Below, piece after piece: positions 13,208 to 19,327 of a DNA stretch of 19,327 nucleotides (its first letter is position 1; each line of letters begins with the position of its first letter). A program made the position numbers and the translations under genes. Below the pieces are notes generated by a model. The model saw nothing but the letters and a program-made list of their open reading frames with translations, ran no database searches and was not told the DNA's origin. Source of the DNA: Planctomycetota bacterium (lineage in GTDB: Bacteria > Planctomycetota > B15-G4); contig QNBX01000081.1 of NCBI GenBank assembly GCA_003644265.1, positions 1 through 19,327 of the forward strand. The letters are read 5' to 3'.

Positions 13208-15642
13208 TCAGCCCATGGAGCTCTTGCCCGCGCGCGCTGCGCCTGGCCGCCGCGCTGCTGCTGTCCACGCCGCTGCTTGACGCGACGGCGCCCGCAACGA
13301 CGGCGCCCGCCATGTCGGCCTCCGTCGGAGTGGCTTCCGCTGTGGTGGCACCGGCGGTGGTGGCGCCCGCCGCGCCGACGCCTAACGCCGAGGCAGACGC
13401 CCCTTTCCGGCTGGCCGGGCCGCTGGTCTCCAAGATCGACTGGAACACGCGCGGCATGTGCTCCGGCGACCTGGACGGTGACGGGCGTCTCGACCTGGCC
13501 TTGGTCAACAACGACAAAGCGCGCATCGACCTGCTCTATCAGCGTACGTCCGATGAGCTGCGCGCCGTGGCCAGGACGCGCATCGAGACCCCGCGCTGGG
13601 AGCCCATCATCGAGGACGCGCCCTTCCTGAAGGAGTCGGTGACCACCGGCGACTTCATGTACGACCTGGCCATCGTGGACGTGAACGGCGACGGCCGCGC
13701 CGACCTGGTCTACACCGGCAAGCGCGACCGGCTGGCGATCAAGCTGCAGACCGGCGACGGCGTGTTCGACGAGCGCTGGGCATACGACCGTGACACGCCC
13801 AACGCCAACGTCGGCTCGCTGGCCGTGGCCGACATCGACGCGGACGGCCGGGACGACCTGGTCGCCATGACCACCTCGGCCATCCTGTTGTTTCGCCTGG
13901 CGGGCGAGGCCAGCGTCCTGCCGCGTCCCGACAAGTACCGCGTCAGCGAGGAGAACCCCCAGCGCCTCGCGGCCCGCGATCTGAACGGGGACGGCCGGCT
14001 CGACCTGGCCTACGTGGCCGCCAGCAGCGAGCGCGCCCTGCGCGTGCGCTACCAGGACAGCGCCGGCGACTTCGGGCCCGAGCTCGGCATTCCGGTGCCC
14101 GTGGGCGCCGCCGACTGGGACATCCTGAGCTGCGAGGGCGCGCCGGACGAGCTGGTCACCATCAAGCGCACGCGCTCCGAGCTGCAGTTCACGCCGCTGA
14201 CCGGCGAGCCCGGCTCCAGTGGCCGGCGCCAGTCGCTCGCGATCCGCAACCACCCCGTGCCCAAGTCGGGCGTCGACCCCTCGCTCTACTGCGTGGGCGA
14301 CTTCGACGGGGACGGCCGAGCCGACGTGGCCGTGGCCGACGCCAACGGTGCCGCCATCCACCTCTACCGCCAGGGCGAGGCCGGCGAGTTCAGCCGGCCG
14401 CTCGAGTTCCCGTCGCTGCAGAACATGTCGTCGCTGGCGGTGCTGCGGAGCAGCGGTCAGCCCGACGGCCTGCTGGTGTGCAGCGAGAAGGAGGGCATGG
14501 TCGGCGTCTCGCGCATGATCGACGGGCGGCTGAGCTTTCCCAGCAACATCGCCGTGCCGGGCGAGCCGCTGGTGGCCACAGCGGCCGACCTCGACGGCGA
14601 CGGCCAGCCCGAGGTGATCGTGGCCACCAAGGACGGCCGGCGCTTCAACCTCGAGGTGCTGCGCGGCGAGGGCGGCTCCTGGGAGGGCGGCGCTCCCATC
14701 AAGCTGGGCTCGATCAAGCGCAGCCCCACGGCGCTGCTGGCCCATGACCTGAACGACGACGGCAGCGTCGACCTGGCCATGTTCATCCCGCGCGAGGCGG
14801 CGCGCTTCTTCCTGCAGCAAGGCGACGGCGAGTTCCAGGAGATCGGCGAGGACGACTCGCTGCGCACCAGCCAGTTCGAGGGCGTGCTGCCGCGGCGCTT
14901 CGGCATCGGCGACTTCACGGGGGACGGGCGCACCGAGCTGCTGGTGGCCGGCAAGGGCTTCGTGCGCGCCTACCGCGTGCAGGTCGACGGCTCGCTGCAG
15001 ATCGTCGACCAGGCCAACGCGCGCAGCAGCCTCGACGAGCTGAGCGGGCCCATGCTGTTCGACCTCGACGGCGACGGCGCCACGGAGCTGCTCAGCTTCT
15101 TCGAGGAGGAGGGGCGCTTGCAGGTCTTCGAACGCGGCAGCTCCGGTCTGTACAGCTATCGCGAGTCGCTCGAGCTGGCGCCCATCGGGCTGCTGCATGT
15201 CTCGGTTGAGCAGCTCGGTGGCGCCGCCGGGCAACGCATCATGTTCTTCGGCAAGGACCGCTTCTGGTCGGTCCCGCCCGTGAGCCGGGGCGGTAGCGGC
15301 GAGCTGCTGTCGAGCTACCGTTCGCACCTGGACGAGGTGGCGTACTCGCTGTTTGCCCTAGGCGACCTGAACCACGATGGGCGCCAGGACATCATCGCCG
15401 TCGACTCCAGCGAGCACGTGCTCGAGCTGCTGAGCGGCGGCTGCGACGAGGCCTGGGGCAACGAGCTGTTCTTCACCATCTTCGAGAAGAACCGCTTCAA
15501 CCGCAGCAACCGCGGCAGCAAGTTCCAGCCCCGTGAGCTGCTGCTGGGTGACTTCAACCACGACGGGCGCGACGACCTGGTGCTGCTGCTGCACGACCGC
15601 GTGCTGCTCTATCCCCAGGCCTCGGCGGAGGGCCAGGGCTGA
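13204..15642 (+). CDS. Secreted FG-GAP/VCBS beta-propeller protein
   Basis: The product is 812 residues. The N-terminus is signal-like (hydrophobic residues 11-25), followed by an Ala/Pro/Val/Thr-rich linker to about residue 66. Eleven calcium-binding motifs of the form DXDGDGXXD or close variants start at 13468, 13678, 13831, 13978, 14299, 14587, 14746, 14911, 15061, 15364 and 15550. This is the hallmark of FG-GAP/VCBS repeats that fold as integrin-like propellers. The number of motifs could make one long or two stacked propellers. Such proteins act at the cell surface or in the periplasm in binding or assembly; no enzyme domain is seen. The GTG start lies in the previous stop codon (GTGA). 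No good ribosome site is visible, so translation probably depends on coupling. The gene ends in a CTGA overlap with the permease gene. Confidence 0.88.
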   Translation: MISPWSSCPRALRLAAALLLSTPLLDATAPATTAPAMSASVGVASAVVAPAVVAPAAPTPNAEADAPFRLAGPLVSKIDWNTRGMCSGDLDGDGRLDLALVNNDKARIDLLYQRTSDELRAVARTRIETPRWEPIIEDAPFLKESVTTGDFMYDLAIVDVNGDGRADLVYTGKRDRLAIKLQTGDGVFDERWAYDRDTPNANVGSLAVADIDADGRDDLVAMTTSAILLFRLAGEASVLPRPDKYRVSEENPQRLAARDLNGDGRLDLAYVAASSERALRVRYQDSAGDFGPELGIPVPVGAADWDILSCEGAPDELVTIKRTRSELQFTPLTGEPGSSGRRQSLAIRNHPVPKSGVDPSLYCVGDFDGDGRADVAVADANGAAIHLYRQGEAGEFSRPLEFPSLQNMSSLAVLRSSGQPDGLLVCSEKEGMVGVSRMIDGRLSFPSNIAVPGEPLVATAADLDGDGQPEVIVATKDGRRFNLEVLRGEGGSWEGGAPIKLGSIKRSPTALLAHDLNDDGSVDLAMFIPREAARFFLQQGDGEFQEIGEDDSLRTSQFEGVLPRRFGIGDFTGDGRTELLVAGKGFVRAYRVQVDGSLQIVDQANARSSLDELSGPMLFDLDGDGATELLSFFEEEGRLQVFERGSSGLYSYRESLELAPIGLLHVSVEQLGGAAGQRIMFFGKDRFWSVPPVSRGGSGELLSSYRSHLDEVAYSLFALGDLNHDGRQDIIAVDSSEHVLELLSGGCDEAWGNELFFTIFEKNRFNRSNRGSKFQPRELLLGDFNHDGRDDLVLLLHDRVLLYPQASAEGQG
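15627..15632 (+). promoter_or_regulatory. Ribosome binding site that places the permease start at CTG 15639
   Basis: GGAGGG sits 6 bases before a CTG at 15639 that overlaps the stop of the preceding gene (CTGA). The first standard start, GTG at 15681, has no ribosome site and would remove the N-terminal basic residues and half of the first membrane helix. Confidence 0.6.
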
Positions 15643-18600
15643 TCGCTGCCTCGTCGACGGCGCGCCGCGGCGCTCTGCTGGTGGCCGTGCTGGCCATCGG
15701 CTGCGCCGGCTATCACGCGCTGGGGTTGCTCGACCGCCGGCTCGAGCCGCAGGTGCCGTCGTCGTTCGCGGCCATCGAGGCGCGGCTGCCCGGGGTCTCG
15801 GCGGCCGAGCTCGAGCTGGTGCTCACGCGGCCGATCGAGCGCGAGCTGCTGCGCCTGCCCGCGGTGCTCGACTCCTGGGCCGAGACCCGTGACGGCCTGG
15901 TGTTCATCACCGTGGAGTGCGAGCCGGAGGCGGCGGGGTCGGGCACGGCCTGGGCCGGTATCGAGGATCAGCTCGACCGTCTGCGCGAGGACCTGGGGCA
16001 CGGCATCATCGGCTTGGTGGGACCGATCCTGCATCGACCGGCCGAGGTCTGGGCCGAGGCGCTCGTCAGCGTCAGCGCCCAGGCCCCGAACGCGGTGGGC
16101 GCTCCGGGCGCGGCAAGCGGGATGGCGTCCGGCGGGGCGCCAGGCGCTGGGCAGGCTGCGGGGCGCGGCTCGCTCGCAGACGGCGCGGAGCCTCTCCCGC
16201 CGATCGCATCCGCCCAGCGGCTCGCGGACGCGCTGACCGCCAGCGGCGGCGTGGGCCACGTCGAGCTGGTGGGGCGCCCGCGCGAGCAGATCGTGCTGAG
16301 CTACGAGGACGCGGAGCTGGCCAGCGCGGGCCTGACGCCGCTGGAGTTCCGCGAGTACCTGCGCGCGCAGCACGTGCTCGCGCCAGGGGCCTACCTGAAC
16401 ACGGACGGTCTGATCCAGCCCATCGAGACCGTGTCGCGCATCGCTGACTTCGAGCAGCTGCAGCAGCTGGCCGTGCGCGATCCGGCCGACGGCGACGCGG
16501 TCTCGCTGAGCCGCCTGCTCGACGTGTCCCGCGAGCCGATGCTGCCCACGGTCGAGCGCCTGCGCGCCGACGGGAAGCTGGCCATGGTCCTCGCGATCCA
16601 CCGCGCGCCCGGCGTCGACCTCGACGCCTTCGCGGCGGATGTGCGTGCCGTGGTGGACGCCCACCGCGCGCGCGACGCGCTGACGTGCGAGCTGGTGGTC
16701 TTCCAGCCCGACGTGGTCCGCGAGGAGCTGGGACGCTTCGCCTCCAACCTGATCCAGGGCTTCGTCGCCATCCTGGTGCTGCTGGTGCTGAGCCTCGGCC
16801 GGCGCGTGGGCCTGTCCGTGGCGCTGGTGCTGCCCTGCGTGGTGCTGGCCAGCTTCGTGATCATGCACGCCGCCGGGCTGGGCCTGGATGTGGTCTCCCT
16901 GTCGAGCTTCATCCTGGTGCTGGGGCTGCTGGTCGACAATCACATCGTGATGGCCGAGCGCATCCGACGCCTGGCCGAGCAAGGCGTGGGGCGCGTGGAC
17001 GCCATCGCCCAGGCCTGCCGCGAGCTGATCGGCCCGCTGTCGGCCGCGGCCGCCACCACGGTGCTGGGTTTCCTGCCGATCGTGCTGACGGACGACCCCA
17101 TCGGTCACTACGTGAGCGCGCTCTTCTGGGTGGTGCTGATCACGCTGGCGGTGTCGCTGGCCTTCTGCTTCCTGGTCACGCCGCAGCTCCAGCCGCGCGG
17201 CGCCGGCGAGCGGCCCCACGACTCGGTGCTGGAGCGGCGCTACAAGCGCGTGCTGGCCGCGTGCTTCGCCCATCCGCTGCCGCTGATGTTGTTGGTGGCG
17301 GCGCTGTGCGTGGGCGGCTGGCGCTTGCTGGGCTCCCGCGATCAGATCTTCTTTCCCGTCTCGGCGCGGCCGCTGTGGTTGCTGGAGCTCGAGCGGCCCC
17401 AGGGTGTGGAGCTCGAGGACACCGAGCGCCTGACCGCCGATCTCGAGCGCCTGTTGGACGCGGAGCGCGCGCGGGACGACACGGCTCTGCGTCACAGCGT
17501 GAGCTTCGTGGGCCGCTCGGCGCCGCCGCTCCAGGCCAGCATCCCGTACCGCGAGTTCTCGCCGCACTACGCGCAGGTCCTGTTGCGGCTCGATCCCGAG
17601 CGCGACGCCGCCGGCTTCGAGCAGCGGCTGAGAGCCTGGATGAGCGCACACCAAGAGCAGGCGCGCCTGCGCCTGCGTCCGGTCGAGCTGGGCGCGCCCC
17701 TGGAGTGGCCCATCCAGATCGAGGTGCGCGGGCCGGAGCATGGTCTGCACGCGGCCGCCGCGGCGGTGGCCGAGCGCCTGAGCCTGGCGGGCTGCGTCAA
17801 CATCTCCAGCGACTGGTCGCAGCCCGTGGCCAAGCTGTCCGTGCTGCCCGACCGCGCCGCCTTGGCCGAGCGCGACCTCACCGTGGGCGACGTCAGCGTG
17901 GGCATGCACAGCGTGGTGCACGGCCTGCCGCTGTTCGATCTGCTCGAGGGCGACGTGCGCACCCCGGTCATGCTGCGCGCGGCCACCCATCGCCGCTCGG
18001 CGCGCGAGTCCCTGACCGACGCCTACGTCTACCCGCGCAAGGGCGACCCGGCCCTGCTCTACGAGGTGGCGCAGGTGCGCGAGCGCCGCGACTTTCCGGT
18101 GCGCGTGCGTCGGCGCGGCGTGCCGGCCTTGACCCTGCGGGCCGAGACCGCCGACCCCGACCGCGCCCTCGGCGTGGAGCGCGAGATCGAGGCCGGGCTG
18201 GGCGACCTGCGCGCCGCCTATCCCGAGTGGTCCATCTCGGCCCAGGGCGTGTCGGCCTCGTCGGCCCGCGCCAACCGCGCCATGATCGACGAGATGCCTT
18301 GGGCCCTGCTGGCGATCCTGCTGTGCCTGCTGGCGCAGTCGCGCTCCCTGATCGACACAGGGCTGGTGCTGCTGACCGTGCCGCTCTCCATGGCAGGCGT
18401 GGCCTTCGGGCTGGCCGTGCTGGACGAGCCCTTCAGCTTCATGACGCTGGTGGGCATGACGGCCCTGGCGGGCATCGTGGTCAACAACGCCATCGTGCTG
18501 CTGTCGAGCATCCGACGCCGCGGCGAGCAGGCCGGCGGCTTCACGCAGACGCTCGTGATCGACAGCGCCGCCCATCGCCTGCGCCCGATCCTGCTCACGA

Positions 18601-18776
18601 CCCTGTGCGCCATGGCCAGCATGGCCGTGCTGCACGTGTCCGGCGGGGCCATGTGGCGCCCCCTGGCCACGGCGGTCATCAGCGGCCTGGTGGTCTCGAC
18701 CTCGCTGGTGCTGTTCGTGCTGCCGGTGCTGTTCGGCCTGACGCTGACCGGCGCCGAGCGCGCGGCCCGGGACTGA
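15639..18776 (+). CDS. RND-superfamily permease (AcrB/HAE-like)
   Basis: The product is 1045 residues from the CTG start, a usual RND length. TM1 (about residues 11-30) is followed by a porter domain with the family-like GVSAAELELVLTRPIERELL segment. TM2-6 lie at about 371-517, with GLLVDNHIVMAE in TM4 (Asp433, Asn434 where AcrB has two Asp). A second porter domain follows TM7, and TM8-12 are at about 887-1040 with GIVVNNAIVLLSS in TM10 (Asn949, Asn950 in the region of AcrB Lys940). Such pumps use the proton gradient to move substrates out of the periplasm or outer membrane leaflet. No adaptor protein or TolC-type channel is encoded in the window. A Gly/Ala-rich segment at about residues 146-190 interrupts the first porter domain. 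The gene may start at GTG 15681 if CTG is not used. The substrate is unknown; one linked to the upstream secreted proteins is an inference. Confidence 0.9.
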   Translation: MIAASSTARRGALLVAVLAIGCAGYHALGLLDRRLEPQVPSSFAAIEARLPGVSAAELELVLTRPIERELLRLPAVLDSWAETRDGLVFITVECEPEAAGSGTAWAGIEDQLDRLREDLGHGIIGLVGPILHRPAEVWAEALVSVSAQAPNAVGAPGAASGMASGGAPGAGQAAGRGSLADGAEPLPPIASAQRLADALTASGGVGHVELVGRPREQIVLSYEDAELASAGLTPLEFREYLRAQHVLAPGAYLNTDGLIQPIETVSRIADFEQLQQLAVRDPADGDAVSLSRLLDVSREPMLPTVERLRADGKLAMVLAIHRAPGVDLDAFAADVRAVVDAHRARDALTCELVVFQPDVVREELGRFASNLIQGFVAILVLLVLSLGRRVGLSVALVLPCVVLASFVIMHAAGLGLDVVSLSSFILVLGLLVDNHIVMAERIRRLAEQGVGRVDAIAQACRELIGPLSAAAATTVLGFLPIVLTDDPIGHYVSALFWVVLITLAVSLAFCFLVTPQLQPRGAGERPHDSVLERRYKRVLAACFAHPLPLMLLVAALCVGGWRLLGSRDQIFFPVSARPLWLLELERPQGVELEDTERLTADLERLLDAERARDDTALRHSVSFVGRSAPPLQASIPYREFSPHYAQVLLRLDPERDAAGFEQRLRAWMSAHQEQARLRLRPVELGAPLEWPIQIEVRGPEHGLHAAAAAVAERLSLAGCVNISSDWSQPVAKLSVLPDRAALAERDLTVGDVSVGMHSVVHGLPLFDLLEGDVRTPVMLRAATHRRSARESLTDAYVYPRKGDPALLYEVAQVRERRDFPVRVRRRGVPALTLRAETADPDRALGVEREIEAGLGDLRAAYPEWSISAQGVSASSARANRAMIDEMPWALLAILLCLLAQSRSLIDTGLVLLTVPLSMAGVAFGLAVLDEPFSFMTLVGMTALAGIVVNNAIVLLSSIRRRGEQAGGFTQTLVIDSAAHRLRPILLTTLCAMASMAVLHVSGGAMWRPLATAVISGLVVSTSLVLFVLPVLFGLTLTGAERAARD
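16074..16212 (+). repeat. Low-complexity Gly/Ala/Pro insert in the permease porter domain
   Basis: This stretch encodes about 45 residues dominated by Gly, Ala, Ser and Pro between two ordered segments of the first porter domain. It is in frame and ends before the ordered SAQRLADALTASGGVGHVEL segment. It is likely to be a flexible loop, though it could have come from GC-rich repeat expansion. Confidence 0.55.
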
Positions 18777-18781
18777 GGGAG
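18775..18781 (+). promoter_or_regulatory. Ribosome binding site of the ABC-F gene
   Basis: GAGGGAG overlaps the permease stop codon and lies 10 bases before the ATG at 18792. It supports this start and co-transcription with the upstream operon. Confidence 0.6.
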
Positions 18782-18791
18782 CGCCGCACCC

Positions 18792-19327
18792 ATGCCCTTG
18801 CTCACCCTGCGCGGCATCCAGCGGACGGTCATGGACCGGAGCATTCTGGACGGCGTGGACCTGGTGCTCGACGAAGGGCGGCGCGTGGGGCTGCTCGGGC
18901 CCAACGGCAGCGGCAAGTCCACCTTGATGCGCATCGCGGCGGGCGTCGAGACGCCGGACGGCGGCGAGCGCGTGCTGGCGCGCGGGCTGTCCATCGGCTA
19001 CCTGGCGCAGGAGCCGCCCATGGACGACGCGCTCTCCGTGCGGGACGCCGTGCGCGCCGGCTTCGGCCACCGGGAGCAGGTGCTGCAGCGCATGGACGTG
19101 GTGCACCGTCGACTCGAGGGCAGCTGTCACGATCCGGCCGAGCTCAACGCGCTGCTGGCGGAGTCGGCGCGCCTCGACGACGAGCTGGCCGGGCTCGGCG
19201 GCTACGACCCGGAGCATCGCGTCGAGACCATGCTGGCGGCGCTCGGCCTGAGCGACCCCGAGGCGTCCTGCGGCGCGCTCTCGGGCGGCGAGCGTCGGCG
19301 CGTGGCCTTGGCGCGGCTGCTGATCGA
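18792..19327 (+). CDS. ABC-F family ATPase, Uup-like (partial, cut by window end)
   Basis: The first 178 residues are visible. Walker A is GPNGSGKST at residues 36-44, the Q-loop glutamine is Gln73 (YLAQEPP), and the signature LSGGE at 163-167 is followed by RRRVALARLL. There is no membrane segment. The spacing between Q-loop and signature, with a helical insertion including GLGGYDPEHRVETMLAALGL, matches ABC-F proteins of the Uup kind, which act on ribosomes or DNA structures rather than as transporters. The gene starts 15 bases after the RND permease stop, so it may be co-transcribed, but this need not mean a shared function. Walker B, the linker and the second ATPase domain lie beyond the window. 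The Uup subgroup is less certain than ABC-F itself. Confidence 0.88.
   Translation, partial: MPLLTLRGIQRTVMDRSILDGVDLVLDEGRRVGLLGPNGSGKSTLMRIAAGVETPDGGERVLARGLSIGYLAQEPPMDDALSVRDAVRAGFGHREQVLQRMDVVHRRLEGSCHDPAELNALLAESARLDDELAGLGGYDPEHRVETMLAALGLSDPEASCGALSGGERRRVALARLLI

Noticed and set aside
15609..19217. Very long open frame on the minus strand (over 1200 codons) opposite the RND and ABC-F genes
   Set aside because: It is a mirror of GC-rich codons on the coding strand. The product is dominated by His, Gln, Arg and Ala without any domain, while the plus strand encodes clear RND and ABC-F motifs.

Overview
The window is very GC-rich, densely coded bacterial DNA, with G or C at most third codon positions. 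It contains no rRNA, tRNA, CRISPR array, transposase or integrase. The gene set is a Nap-type nitrate reductase, an octaheme HAO-family cytochrome, Tat-exported redox proteins, a DUF3352-like protein, an FG-GAP/VCBS protein and an RND pump. This fits a free-living Gram-negative bacterium with a periplasm, and Planctomycetota or a myxobacteria-like lineage are plausible. No marker gene is present, so the lineage is an inference.

Region 1 (about 1-8009, plus strand) is a respiratory nitrogen-oxide operon. In order it encodes: a Tat-exported protein with four [4Fe-4S] clusters (NrfC/DsrO/HybA type), a ten-helix NrfD/DsrP-type membrane subunit, an octaheme cytochrome c of the hydroxylamine oxidoreductase (HAO) family, an unrecognised protein with a His- and Cys-rich tail, NapD, NapA, and a NapB-like cytochrome with four heme motifs instead of the usual two. 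Most junctions are 4-base start/stop overlaps. The exception is a 52-base gap holding a perfect 15-bp hairpin after the HAO gene. The likely logic is that the FeS/NrfD pair takes electrons from quinol and passes them to the periplasmic cytochromes. NapA reduces nitrate to nitrite, and the HAO-like enzyme acts on nitrite or a later intermediate (hydroxylamine or NO). No NapC, NapG/H, NrfA, NirS or NirK gene is seen in the window.

Region 2 (8051-9892, minus strand) is a convergent gene for a polytopic membrane protein resembling GT-C glycosyltransferases. A 376-base divergent intergenic stretch follows.

Region 3 (10269-18776, plus strand) is a second tightly packed operon: a secreted HtrA-like serine protease without a PDZ domain, a secreted DUF3352-like protein, a secreted FG-GAP/VCBS propeller protein and an RND-type permease. 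All three junctions are 4-base overlaps (ATGA, GTGA, CTGA). The last one implies a non-standard CTG start for the permease. An ABC-F ATPase gene starts 15 bases later and is cut by the window end.
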